DNA of 15,158 nt from Oscillospiraceae bacterium (GTDB taxonomy: Bacteria; Bacillota; Clostridia; Oscillospirales; Oscillospiraceae): positions 1 to 15,158 of the forward strand of contig WQRL01000005.1 of NCBI GenBank assembly GCA_009786775.1, read 5' to 3'. Made by a program: the position numbers and the translations under genes. Below, in pieces: positions 1-7,434 of this stretch (the stretch's first letter is position 1; each line of letters opens with the position of its first letter). The notes below the pieces were generated by a model. It did not search any database. It was not told the origin of the DNA and saw nothing but the letters and a program-made list of their open reading frames with translations.

Positions 1-62
1 TGGCACGGGCACAACGCACAGCACATTAGACCACCAAAAATCCGAGAAAGGATTATGACGAA

Positions 63-1622
63 ATGCAAAGTAAGCTAAATCTAAACGAGAAACTGGTCGC
101 ACAGGCAAGGGCCAGTGCAGCAGGCGTTGCGGCCGACACACAAAAGTTCATCGACAGGCACACAACCGTGGCTGTGGAGCGGACAATCTGCCGGCTTTTG
201 GGCATTGATGAGATAAATGCCGTGGAAGTGCCGCTGCCCAATGTGGTTGTTGACCACATGCAAGAAAAAGAGCTTTTGGCAGTTGGGGCGGCGTACTGTA
301 TCGGCAATGCAATGATAGAAACGGGGCTTGACCCGCAAGAAATAGCGGCAGGTATTGACCGGGGCGAGCTGGATTTTTCCAAGCTAGCCCCAAACCCCGC
401 CTCAGATATAAGGGCTAAACTCGCAGCCCAAGTGGAGGCAACCGCCGGGCGTATAAAGAGCAATGCAGCGCGCAGAAAAGAGTTTCTGGCGGAATATGGC
501 GAGGATGATTCGCCGTATGTCTACGTAATAGTGGCCACAGGCAATATCTTCGAGGATATAACCCAGGCCAAGGCCGCTGCCCGGCAAGGGGCGGATGTAA
601 TAGCGGTTATCCGCACCACGGGGCAGAGCCTTCTGGACTATGTGCCGTTCGGCGCAACCACTGAGGGCTTTGGTGGCACATACGCCACTCAGGAGAACTT
701 TAGGCTCATGAGGGCAGCGCTTGACGAGGTCGGCGCGGAGCAAAAACGCTATATCAGGCTGTGCAATTACTGCTCAGGCCTGTGCATGCCCGAAATTGCG
801 GCTATGGGTGCTCTTGAGCGGCTGGACATGATGCTAAACGATGCCCTATATGGCATTCTTTTCAGGGATATAAACATGCAGAGAACTGTCGTAGATCAGT
901 ATTTTTCGCGTATGATTAACTCGTATGCAGGAATAATTATAAACACAGGCGAGGACAACTACCTCACTACGGCTGACGCAGTTGAGGAAGCCCACACTGT
1001 GCTGGCCTCGCAGTTTCTAAATGAGCAGTTTGCCCTTTTGGCAGGCCTGAGGGAGGAGCAGCAGGGTTTAGGGCATGCTTTTGAGATGGATCCGGATGTG
1101 GAGGATGCTTTTCTTCTGGAACTGGCTCAAGCACAAATGGCGAGGGAAATTTTTCCCAAGGCTCCGCTGAAATACATGCCGCCTACGAAGTTTATTACCG
1201 GAGATATTTTCAAGGCACAGATTCAAAACGCCCTCTTTAATGCCGTGACGGTTATTACAGGGCAGAAGGTACACTTGCTGGGTATGCTGACAGAGGCGAT
1301 TCACACTCCGTTTCTTTCAGACAGGGCACTAGCTATAGATAATGCGCAGTACATAGAACGCACAATGAGGCATCTAGGTGAGGAGATCGTATTCAAAGAC
1401 GGCGGAATCATCCAGTCCAGAGCTGATGAGGTGCTGGAAAAGGCCGCGGCTTCCCTTGAGGATATAGAGCGTCAAGGGTTGTTTGCAACACTTGAAAAGG
1501 GGATGTTTGCGGGTATAAAGCGGGCGCGTGACGGAGGCAAGGGCCTGGCTGGAGTTACACAGAAGGCGGAGCAATACTTCAACCCATTCATTGATATAAT
1601 GAAAGGAGGGCCGGCAGTATGA
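63..1622 (+). CDS. kamD: Lysine 5,6-aminomutase, alpha subunit (KamD)
   Basis: Large subunit of the adenosylcobalamin- and PLP-dependent mutase that moves the terminal amino group of D-lysine or L-beta-lysine from C6 to C5 in anaerobic lysine fermentation; cytoplasmic. The 519-residue length matches the family. The core has the TIM-barrel block around residues 150-290, with the IRTTGQSLLDYVP and TTEGFGGTYATQENFR motifs. The PLP-contacting residues I recall from the Clostridium sticklandii structure (Arg184, Ser189, Asn235, Ser238, Tyr263) are present at the same numbers here. The ATG is preceded by AAAGGA ten bases upstream. It overlaps kamE by four bases (ATGA), so the subunits are probably translationally coupled. 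Ornithine 4,5-aminomutase is unlikely, because its large subunit is a longer fusion with a tiny partner. The promoter lies outside the window. Confidence 0.96.
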   Translation: MQSKLNLNEKLVAQARASAAGVAADTQKFIDRHTTVAVERTICRLLGIDEINAVEVPLPNVVVDHMQEKELLAVGAAYCIGNAMIETGLDPQEIAAGIDRGELDFSKLAPNPASDIRAKLAAQVEATAGRIKSNAARRKEFLAEYGEDDSPYVYVIVATGNIFEDITQAKAAARQGADVIAVIRTTGQSLLDYVPFGATTEGFGGTYATQENFRLMRAALDEVGAEQKRYIRLCNYCSGLCMPEIAAMGALERLDMMLNDALYGILFRDINMQRTVVDQYFSRMINSYAGIIINTGEDNYLTTADAVEEAHTVLASQFLNEQFALLAGLREEQQGLGHAFEMDPDVEDAFLLELAQAQMAREIFPKAPLKYMPPTKFITGDIFKAQIQNALFNAVTVITGQKVHLLGMLTEAIHTPFLSDRALAIDNAQYIERTMRHLGEEIVFKDGGIIQSRADEVLEKAAASLEDIERQGLFATLEKGMFAGIKRARDGGKGLAGVTQKAEQYFNPFIDIMKGGPAV

Positions 1623-2356
1623 GCATGGAATCACATCTGCGGCCATATGGCGATACATTAAATGACGGCAAAGTTCAGCTCAGCTTCACATTGCCTGTGG
1701 GTGACGGCGAAAGGGGCAATGAGGCGGCAATCCGCCTGGCCAAGAAGATGGGCATAGAGAACCCAAGTGTTACAAGCCATAAACCTTTGGACAGCGGCTT
1801 TACCTTCTATGTGGTCTATGGTGCTGTTACCCATAGTGTTGACTACTCCAGTATTCAAATTTCGGCTGTCAACGAGAAGGTTATGGATATGGATGAGGTC
1901 AATGACTTTATCCGTGAGCGTATTGGCCGCAAAATTGTAATTGTGGGAGCGTCCACGGGTACCGATGCACACACTGTAGGTATTGATGCCATAATGAACC
2001 GCAAGGGGCTGGCAGGGCATTACGGCCTTGAACGCTATGACATGGTTGAGGCGTATAATCTTGGAAGCCAGGTGTCCAACGAAGAGTTTTTACGCAAAGC
2101 CAAGGAACTCAGTGCCGATGTCCTTCTAGTTTCCCAGACCGTGACACAGAAGGATGTACACATTCAAAACCTCACTGAGCTTGTTGAGCTTATGGAAGCC
2201 GACGGTGTGCGCGGGGAGTATGTGTTAATCTGCGGCGGGCCGCGCATCAGCAATGAACTGGCTAAAGAGCTGGGGTATGATGCAGGCTTTGGTCCCGGCA
2301 AGTTTGCTGAGGACGTGGCCACCTTCGCAGTTACGGAACTGGCGAAGAGATTATAG
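1619..2356 (+). CDS. kamE: Lysine 5,6-aminomutase, beta subunit (KamE)
   Basis: Small subunit that carries the cobalamin-binding Rossmann domain and the lysine that holds PLP in the resting enzyme. The N-terminal dimerisation part (about 1-100) is followed by a B12 domain with the DxHxxG signature: Asp116, His118 (cobalt ligand) and Gly121. Lys129 lies 11 residues after His118, the same spacing as His133 and Lys144 in the C. sticklandii enzyme as I recall it, so Lys129 is the predicted PLP lysine. A later glycine-rich CGGPRISNELAKELGYDAGFG segment completes the B12 fold. A strong AAAGGAGGG lies eight bases before the ATG. A second in-frame ATG sits two codons later (1625). At 245 residues it is slightly shorter than relatives I recall (about 260). 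It pairs with kamD immediately upstream. Confidence 0.96.
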   Translation: MSMESHLRPYGDTLNDGKVQLSFTLPVGDGERGNEAAIRLAKKMGIENPSVTSHKPLDSGFTFYVVYGAVTHSVDYSSIQISAVNEKVMDMDEVNDFIRERIGRKIVIVGASTGTDAHTVGIDAIMNRKGLAGHYGLERYDMVEAYNLGSQVSNEEFLRKAKELSADVLLVSQTVTQKDVHIQNLTELVELMEADGVRGEYVLICGGPRISNELAKELGYDAGFGPGKFAEDVATFAVTELAKRL

Positions 2357-2373
2357 AATTGGAGATGCACCAT

Positions 2374-2877
2374 ATGAGGAGAAGCGACAGAGAAATAAAA
2401 GACCATAACCAAATAAGGCAGGTGCTTGATGTAATCAAGACCTGCCGGCTGGCTATGGTGGATGGCGGGATGCCATATGTGATTCCCTTAAGTTTTGGGT
2501 ATGCCCTTGAAGATGGGGTGCTGTCGGTGTATTTTCACAGCGCTAAAGATGGGCGCAAAATTGATGTACTTAGAGAAAATAGTTCTGTCTGTTTTGAGAT
2601 GTCAACTGAGGGCGAGGCGGTTTTTGATGAAGCCACGCCATGTGACTACGGCTACTATTTCTCAAGTGTCATAGGTTTTGGAAATGTGGAGTTTGTGGAA
2701 GAGTTTGCGGAAAAGGCACAGGCACTCTCAATCCTAACGAAGCATCAGGCGGGGATTGAATATAAGTTTAGTGAGGCCCAGACAGACACAGTCTGTGTAT
2801 TCAAGGTGGTTACACCGGACTTCACAGGGAAGTTAAAACCGGGAAGGCATGGGCCGCACGGGCACAGGCCGGCCTAG
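2374..2877 (+). CDS. Pyridoxamine 5'-phosphate oxidase-like flavoprotein (NimA-type family)
   Basis: Small split-barrel flavin-binding protein of the type often annotated as pyridoxamine 5'-phosphate oxidase family or 5-nitroimidazole resistance (NimA-like). The signature parts are the opening MRRSDREI, the strand PYVIPLSFGY (residues 34-43), YFHSAKDGRKIDVLRENS (53-70) for flavin phosphate contact, and SSVIGFGNVEFV (97-108). I chose ATG 2374 because GGAG at 2361-2364 is nine bases upstream and family members begin close to this motif; the frame stays open back to a TTG at 2359. It follows kamE by 17 bases and is probably in its operon. Its substrate is unknown. A link to PLP or flavin chemistry of the mutase is only a positional guess. 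The tail GRHGPHGHRP is His-rich and may bind metal. Confidence 0.85.
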   Translation: MRRSDREIKDHNQIRQVLDVIKTCRLAMVDGGMPYVIPLSFGYALEDGVLSVYFHSAKDGRKIDVLRENSSVCFEMSTEGEAVFDEATPCDYGYYFSSVIGFGNVEFVEEFAEKAQALSILTKHQAGIEYKFSEAQTDTVCVFKVVTPDFTGKLKPGRHGPHGHRPA

Positions 2878-2915
2878 ATAAAGACTTAAATGAGAAGCAT
2901 AAGGGAAGAGATTAC

Positions 2916-3539
2916 CTAAAGGGTGTTGACGCTAAGCAGTGCCGCTCCCTCTATTCCTTTTCTTGTCAGCCTGCCGACAAATGTATAATATCCAGACACT
3001 CCTGTGTGGATTCTGGCGAGCTTTTCTGTGCGCTTAAACAAGATGAGGTGAATCTCCCTGTTTGTCTTGCCCGGAGCGCGCCCTTCGACATAAGTGATGT
3101 CATTTATGTTGAAGGCTTTGCGGGAAAACATTGTGCGGACGGTTATACTATCTCCGTCAATTTCCACTCTCCAGCACATAATCCTAATACAATCAATCAG
3201 CAAACAGATAACAATGAACAGGCCTATTGAAAACTGAACGGTGTAGCTGCTAATCACGTAAGTTCCTGACAGGGCGAAGAGCGCAAGGATAACCCCTGTA
3301 AGCAAGGCCAGCAAGAGCTTGTTCATTCTCCCCAGTTTGGAATACTGCACGGTTAGCTTATTTGCATCTAGCCGTGCATCGCCCTTTATGTTGTTTTTTT
3401 CGTCTACGCGTTCTAGTATTATTGACGTGATGAAAAAAACACCAAAGGCACCGAAGAAAATAAATATCCAAGCACCGGACTCCATTAGCGGAGCTATAAC
3501 CCCGCGCCACCAATAGAGCATTACTGCGGGAAACTGCAT
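2916..3539 (-). CDS. Uncharacterised membrane protein with C-terminal PH-like domain
   Basis: I do not recognise a named family with certainty. From the preferred start the protein has 207 residues. Three hydrophobic segments are visible at about 22-42, 74-97 and 103-123, followed by a soluble beta-rich region (about 123-200) opening WRVEIDGDSITVRTMFSRKAFNINDITYVE, a pattern typical of small bacterial PH-like domains attached to membrane anchors. I chose ATG 3539 because AAGGTGAG (3554-3547) sits seven bases upstream on this strand; the frame is open back to TTG 3557. It converges on the flavoprotein gene (38-bp gap) and is divergent from the regulator at 3896. No catalytic motif is seen. It may be an envelope or stress-sensing accessory, but nothing in the sequence proves that. 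Confidence 0.7.
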   Translation of the reverse strand: MQFPAVMLYWWRGVIAPLMESGAWIFIFFGAFGVFFITSIILERVDEKNNIKGDARLDANKLTVQYSKLGRMNKLLLALLTGVILALFALSGTYVISSYTVQFSIGLFIVICLLIDCIRIMCWRVEIDGDSITVRTMFSRKAFNINDITYVEGRAPGKTNREIHLILFKRTEKLARIHTGVSGYYTFVGRLTRKGIEGAALLSVNTL

Positions 3540-3895
3540 ATCATCACTCACCTTCAAACTATTTTAAGGCTTCTGCCAATATTTAGCAGAACACCCGACT
3601 GCACATTCAGAGATATAGCATACCACAGCAGCGTCGATATAAAAAGCATAATTTGACGAAATATCGTAATATTGATATCATGATGATTGCGTCGGTTAGC
3701 TGATTTTTATTGGCAGGCCTGCTCCGTGCGGGCTGCTGCCCTGTAGCAAATAAGCGAGGCATACGGCAATGAAAAGGCTGTGATACCGGAGATGCAACCA
3801 ATAGTTGCGCAATTGAAAAGCAAAATGTATGGATTTAATAAGAGCAGTTGTGATATGCTTGCGGCAAATAGAGATTGAAAGGAAAAAGTGGTGGT
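3540..3895. other. Non-coding gap between divergent genes
   Basis: About 355 bp without a credible gene. It holds one good plus-strand promoter (3653-3681) and, further downstream in the presumed leader, a GC-richer stretch around 3711-3745 with GGCAG and CTGCC arms that could fold into an imperfect hairpin. A minus-strand reading of 64 codons (3607-3801) has no motif and is probably chance. The promoter for the minus-strand membrane gene must also lie here, but I see no convincing -35/-10 pair for it. Confidence 0.6.
3653..3681 (+). promoter_or_regulatory. Sigma-A promoter for the XRE regulator gene
   Basis: TTGACG (3653-3658) and TATCAT (3676-3681) are separated by 17 bases; each hexamer matches five of six consensus positions. 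Between and across them is the inverted repeat ATATC-N8-GATAT (3661-3678), which could be an operator, for example for autoregulation by the XRE protein. Transcription would start near 3688, giving a leader of roughly 205 bases before the ATG at 3896. This is read from sequence only. Confidence 0.6.
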
Positions 3896-4696
3896 ATGAA
3901 TATTGAAATAGCGGGCAGGCTATTTGAAATGAGAAAAAAGCACAACCTTTCCCAAGAGGAGTTGGCTGCGAAAATAGGAGTGAGCCGCCAGGCTGTTTCG
4001 AAATGGGAGCGGGCGGAGTCCTCGCCTGATACAGATAACTTAATCCAACTTGCCAGGCTCTATGAGGTGTCGCTGGATGAGCTTTTGTTTACTAATGAGC
4101 CTGTGGAGCCGAGCTCTGCAACCTATAGCTTTAGCACCGAGGGCAAAAGCGACGCAAATACAGGTGCAGGCACAGTTATTATAAACGTGGCATCCGATAA
4201 TCCAGGCTCAGGCCGTCCCTTCTTGGGTGAAGGGGTCTATGTTGATGGAGGCCAGGATGACAGGGGCGGGCGCAAAGAGGATGAAGACGGCTGGGATGAG
4301 TGGGATGAAGACGAAGATGATGATGACTGGGACGAATGGGATGAGGACGATAATGACGATGATCTAACGGAGGAAGAGAAAGCAAAGAAGAAAATGCTAA
4401 ATAGCATTCCTGTTCCTGTCCTGATATCGGTGGTATACTTGGCCATTGGTTTTTTCACTGACGTCTGGCATCCGACTTGGCTTCTGTTTCTGCTAATCCC
4501 TGTTTACTATCAATGTGTGGCATTTGTTATGGCAAGGGACCTGCGTAAGAAGCTAAACTGTGTGCCTGTCGGAGTTTTTGCCACGACGTGGTTTTTACTA
4601 ATCGGCTTTTTCACAGGCGTCTGGCATCCTACCTGGGCAGTTTTTCTGCTGATTCCGCTCTACCACAGCTTAGTAAACGCTCTAGTGCGCAAGTAA
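3896..4696 (+). CDS. Membrane-anchored XRE-family transcriptional regulator
   Basis: Predicted DNA-binding regulator tethered to the membrane, 266 residues. Residues 6-60 are a classic XRE/HTH_3 domain (LSQEELAAKIGVSRQAVSKWERAE, then LARLYEVSLDELL). A linker follows that ends in an extremely acidic, tryptophan-dotted stretch at 128-160 with a repeated WDEWDED unit. After a basic KAKKK come two near-identical membrane hairpins at about 171-210 and 224-263, each with GFFT.VWHPTW..FLLIP.Y. I chose ATG 3896 because the HTH begins at once after it and AAAGGA lies upstream at 12 bases; a TTG at 3875 is possible. It lies just upstream of, and in the same direction as, the glycyl radical enzyme operon but is separated from it by a terminator, so it may regulate that operon. 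The signal sensed is unknown. Confidence 0.85.
   Translation: MNIEIAGRLFEMRKKHNLSQEELAAKIGVSRQAVSKWERAESSPDTDNLIQLARLYEVSLDELLFTNEPVEPSSATYSFSTEGKSDANTGAGTVIINVASDNPGSGRPFLGEGVYVDGGQDDRGGRKEDEDGWDEWDEDEDDDDWDEWDEDDNDDDLTEEEKAKKKMLNSIPVPVLISVVYLAIGFFTDVWHPTWLLFLLIPVYYQCVAFVMARDLRKKLNCVPVGVFATTWFLLIGFFTGVWHPTWAVFLLIPLYHSLVNALVRK
4445..4666 (+). repeat. Intragenic duplication encoding two WHPTW membrane hairpins
   Basis: Bases 4445-4510 and 4601-4666 encode two 22-residue blocks 52 codons apart. They share IGFFT, VWHPTW, FLLIP and a following Tyr, and are recognisably similar at the DNA level too (for example GTCTGGCATCC in both). This reads as an internal tandem duplication of a single membrane-segment motif within the XRE regulator. 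Confidence 0.85.
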
Positions 4697-4722
4697 TTTT
4701 TAAGGCAAGCACAAACTTAAAA

Positions 4723-4764
4723 CCCACGGTGGCGGATTCAAAACGCTCCCGTGGGCTTTACTTT
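4723..4764 (+). terminator. Terminator after the XRE regulator gene
   Basis: CCCACGG (4723-4729) pairs with CCGTGGG (4749-4755). An inner GCG/CGC pairing extends the stem, and the T-rich run GCTTTACTTT follows the right arm. It lies 27 bases after the stop codon of the regulator gene and separates it from the promoter of the next operon. Confidence 0.65.
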
Positions 4765-4769
4765 AGCTG

Positions 4770-4798
4770 TTTACATAGCTGTGCTTGCGTGGTATATT
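4770..4798 (+). promoter_or_regulatory. Sigma-A promoter for the glycyl radical enzyme operon
   Basis: TTTACA (4770-4775) and TATATT (4793-4798) are spaced by 17 bases, five of six matches each, with an extended -10 TGG directly before TATATT. Predicted transcription start is near 4805, about 100 bases before the ATG at 4906. It sits just behind the preceding terminator, as expected for a separately controlled operon. Confidence 0.65.
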
Positions 4799-4821
4799 CA
4801 ACTAGTGGCACTTATAACGCA

Positions 4822-4860
4822 TAAAAGGCTGAAATACGCCACAGTTATTATAGCCTTTTA
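4822..4860 (+). promoter_or_regulatory. Leader hairpin upstream of the glycyl radical enzyme gene
   Basis: TAAAAGGCT (4822-4830) and AGCCTTTTA (4852-4860) are perfect 9-bp inverted arms around a 21-base loop. The element falls inside the predicted 5' leader, about 17 bases after the inferred transcription start and 29 bases before the GGAGG at 4889. It could be an operator, an mRNA-stabilising hairpin or an attenuator; the sequence does not decide. Confidence 0.45.
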
Positions 4861-4905
4861 AGCGCTGTGCGCCACGAGCAAGAAAAGTGGAGGTAATAGT
4901 TTTAT

Positions 4906-7434
4906 ATGAATACGACTGTAGGTGCTTTTAACATTCCGCTCGCTGTTGAGCCGAAAGACCGTGAGTGGGGGGTGGGGGTGTCCGGCCTTGCTGATGAGCC
5001 TTCTCCATTTGCGCGTATTAATAGATTGCTGGAGCGCAATAAATCAGTTGATACCTCGGCGGATGCACAGCGGGCACTGATTGTTACCGAGTGTTTTGAG
5101 AAGTATTCCATGTATCCTCAGAACATAAAATGGGCTCTAACTCTACGTGAGGTATATGAGCGGGTCACTATAAACATCTGGCCTGATGAGCTGATTGTAG
5201 GGGAGCTTGCAGCTCCGCCGAACTGTGCTCCTGTTTATCCTGAGTTTTCCATCGACTGGCTGTGCGATGAACTGGTTAACCGGCCTCTTGAAAACCGCCG
5301 CAATGATAGATATGTAATTGGCGAACAGACAAAGAAGGATATTTTGTCAATACGCGAATTTTGGAAGGGCAGGACTCTTTCAGAGGCAACTTTGGCTACA
5401 TATACCCAAGAGGAACGCAAGGGATCTCATCTAGGCGCGGCTGTGCTGCTTGAAGATTTATATATCTATGCCGGAGTCGGCCATGTTACCGCAGATTATG
5501 AAAAGCTGTTTCGTATTGGCTTTGGAGGGATACGCAGTGAGATTGAGAGTTATTCTTCCAAGCTAGATTTGACGGTTCCTGATGACCTGAGAAAGCAGCA
5601 ATTTTATACTGCCGAGTTAATCATGCTTGATGGTGCGCAGACATACATTGCACGCTACGGTCAATTGGCTGCTGAAATGGCTGAGAAAGAATCCGATTTG
5701 ACCCGGAAAGCAGAGCTTGAGAGGGTGTCGGAAAACTGCCTGCATGTGGCTGAGGGCGCGCCGCGCGACTTCTGGGAGGCAATACAGCTGTGGCATCTTG
5801 CGACTAACATGATAATCGTGGAAGCTAACGGTCACTCTGTAACATATGGACGTTTTGATAAGCTGTTTTATCCGTTTTATAAATCCGACACTGAAAAAGA
5901 TGTGCTGACCCGCGAATTTATACAGGAATTGATTGAGCACAGTTTTGTGAAAATACATGAGCTGCGCAAGATACGCGACAAGAATGCTATTGTTTTCTCT
6001 TCAGGCACCATCATGGGCGGGACGGCTCTTGATGTAGGCGGGGTTGATGAGGACGGAAACGATATAACAAACGACTTGAGCTACATGGTGCTTGATGCAC
6101 ACGCGCATACCCGCATTCCAAATCCCTGGATGGGTGTGCGCCTGCACAAGAATACGCCGCCTGAATTTAAGAAGAAGGTGTTCAATGTAATCCGGATTGG
6201 CACAGGTGAGCCTAAGATATTCAACGATGAGCCAATGATACAAAGCCTCATAAATTACGGCAAAACACTTCAAGATGCGCGTGACTATGTCGGGGTAGGC
6301 TGTGTGGAGCCCAGCATACCGGGCAAAACATATGGCTGGCACGACTCAGGTTCTGTAAACTTGACGAAGATAATGCAGCTTTCCATCAACGGGGGTAAGT
6401 GTATCGGTTGTGGCACGGATTGCAGGCAATACGATATATGCGCCGGAGCGGGCAATACGCTTGGGCCTGATACGGGAAGCCTTGAAACCTTTAAGAGTTT
6501 TGACGAGGTTACGGAATCATTTGATAAGCAGTTAAAGTATTGGTGTGACATCCTAATCACCCTTATAAACAAAAATGACCTTACTCATCAGAGGCTAAAG
6601 CCGCTGCCCTATCTGTCGCTTCTCATTGAGGGCTGCATTGAGAAAGGGATGGATGTTTCCGCAGGCGGTGCCACCTATAACGGCTCAGGCCCGCAAGCTG
6701 TCGGGATTGGCACGGCGGCAGACTCGCTTTCGGTTATAAAGAAAATTGTGTTTGATGATAAGACTGTTACAGGCACAGAACTATTGCAGGCACTTCACGC
6801 CAACTGGGAAAACTATGAGCCGCTTTATGCGCTTGTAAACTCAGACAGGATGCACCACTTCGGCAATGATGATGATTACGCCGATGACATAGCTAAGTTT
6901 GTTATTGCATCTTATTGTAAACATATTGAGCACAGGCCGACTGCCCACGGGGGTGAGTTTGCTCCCGGAGTATACTCTGTGACTACCAACGTCATGCATG
7001 GGTCTGTGGTGACGGCCACTCCTGACGGCAGAAAGGCAGGGGAGCCTGTGTCTGACTGCATAGGCCCTGTGCACACAGCCTATGGTTCCCACGACCGCCG
7101 CGGGCCGACTGCGGTGGCTAAGTCTGTGGCAAAACTGGACCACGCACGCATAGGCAACGGAATCATCTTAAACTGGAAATTTACTCCTTCAGCAGTGTCG
7201 GGCGAATCCGGGAGTGACAGCCTCATAGCGCTGATGGACACGTACTTTGAAGATAATGGAATGCAGAGTCAGTTTAGTATCATCGGGCGCGATACTATGA
7301 TAGAAGCCCAGAAAAGCCCTGAGAAATACAAAGACTTAGTTGTGCGTATAGCGGGCTATTCCGCATACTTCACCGAACTGTCCCCTGAGCTTCAAAATGA
7401 CTTAATAGGAAGGACAGAATTGTCATTTGACTAG
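4906..7434 (+). CDS. Glycyl radical enzyme, predicted diol dehydratase-type C-O lyase
   Basis: An 842-residue pyruvate formate-lyase superfamily enzyme that uses a protein glycyl radical; oxygen-sensitive and cytoplasmic. The thiyl cysteine is Cys466 in GCVEP with Glu468, and the radical glycine is Gly817 in RIAGYSAYF near the C-terminus. His193, His310-Ser311, Asp480 (14 after the cysteine) and Tyr690 (PGVYSVTTN) match in order and spacing the substrate-site residues I recall for Clostridium butyricum glycerol dehydratase. A true pyruvate formate-lyase has two adjacent cysteines and is excluded. The cluster Cys499/502/506/512 just after the active site is unusual. GGAGG (4889-4893) lies 12 bases before the ATG. 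The last eight bases overlap the activase gene if that gene begins at TTG 7427. Glycerol, propane-1,2-diol or a related diol is the likely substrate type, but choline- or isethionate-lyase-like functions cannot be strictly ruled out. Confidence 0.88.
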   Translation: MNTTVGAFNIPLAVEPKDREWGVGVSGLADEPSPFARINRLLERNKSVDTSADAQRALIVTECFEKYSMYPQNIKWALTLREVYERVTINIWPDELIVGELAAPPNCAPVYPEFSIDWLCDELVNRPLENRRNDRYVIGEQTKKDILSIREFWKGRTLSEATLATYTQEERKGSHLGAAVLLEDLYIYAGVGHVTADYEKLFRIGFGGIRSEIESYSSKLDLTVPDDLRKQQFYTAELIMLDGAQTYIARYGQLAAEMAEKESDLTRKAELERVSENCLHVAEGAPRDFWEAIQLWHLATNMIIVEANGHSVTYGRFDKLFYPFYKSDTEKDVLTREFIQELIEHSFVKIHELRKIRDKNAIVFSSGTIMGGTALDVGGVDEDGNDITNDLSYMVLDAHAHTRIPNPWMGVRLHKNTPPEFKKKVFNVIRIGTGEPKIFNDEPMIQSLINYGKTLQDARDYVGVGCVEPSIPGKTYGWHDSGSVNLTKIMQLSINGGKCIGCGTDCRQYDICAGAGNTLGPDTGSLETFKSFDEVTESFDKQLKYWCDILITLINKNDLTHQRLKPLPYLSLLIEGCIEKGMDVSAGGATYNGSGPQAVGIGTAADSLSVIKKIVFDDKTVTGTELLQALHANWENYEPLYALVNSDRMHHFGNDDDYADDIAKFVIASYCKHIEHRPTAHGGEFAPGVYSVTTNVMHGSVVTATPDGRKAGEPVSDCIGPVHTAYGSHDRRGPTAVAKSVAKLDHARIGNGIILNWKFTPSAVSGESGSDSLIALMDTYFEDNGMQSQFSIIGRDTMIEAQKSPEKYKDLVVRIAGYSAYFTELSPELQNDLIGRTELSFD

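Noticed and set aside
3..29. Possible last eight codons of an upstream gene ending in TAG
   Set aside because: Too short to tell from chance; no recognisable residues.
53..463. Minus-strand 136-codon frame opposite kamD
   Set aside because: It lies fully within the well-supported kamD gene, is Ser/Ala-rich and carries no family motif; it is an antisense shadow.
63..2356. Ornithine 4,5-aminomutase
   Set aside because: That enzyme has a large fused catalytic/B12 subunit and a very small partner; here the B12 domain and PLP lysine are on a separate 245-residue subunit, as in lysine 5,6-aminomutase.
2866..2875. AGGCCGGCCT palindrome at the end of the flavoprotein gene
   Set aside because: A self-complementary 10-mer with no loop and no T-run; it overlaps the stop codon and does not look like a terminator.
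3607..3801. 64-codon minus-strand reading frame in the intergenic gap
   Set aside because: No motif, no clear ribosome binding site, mixed composition, and it overlaps the predicted promoter of the regulator gene.
4906..7434. Pyruvate formate-lyase identity for the glycyl radical enzyme
   Set aside because: Pyruvate formate-lyase needs two adjacent active-site cysteines; this protein has a single cysteine in GCVEP with the Glu typical of dehydratases and lyases.
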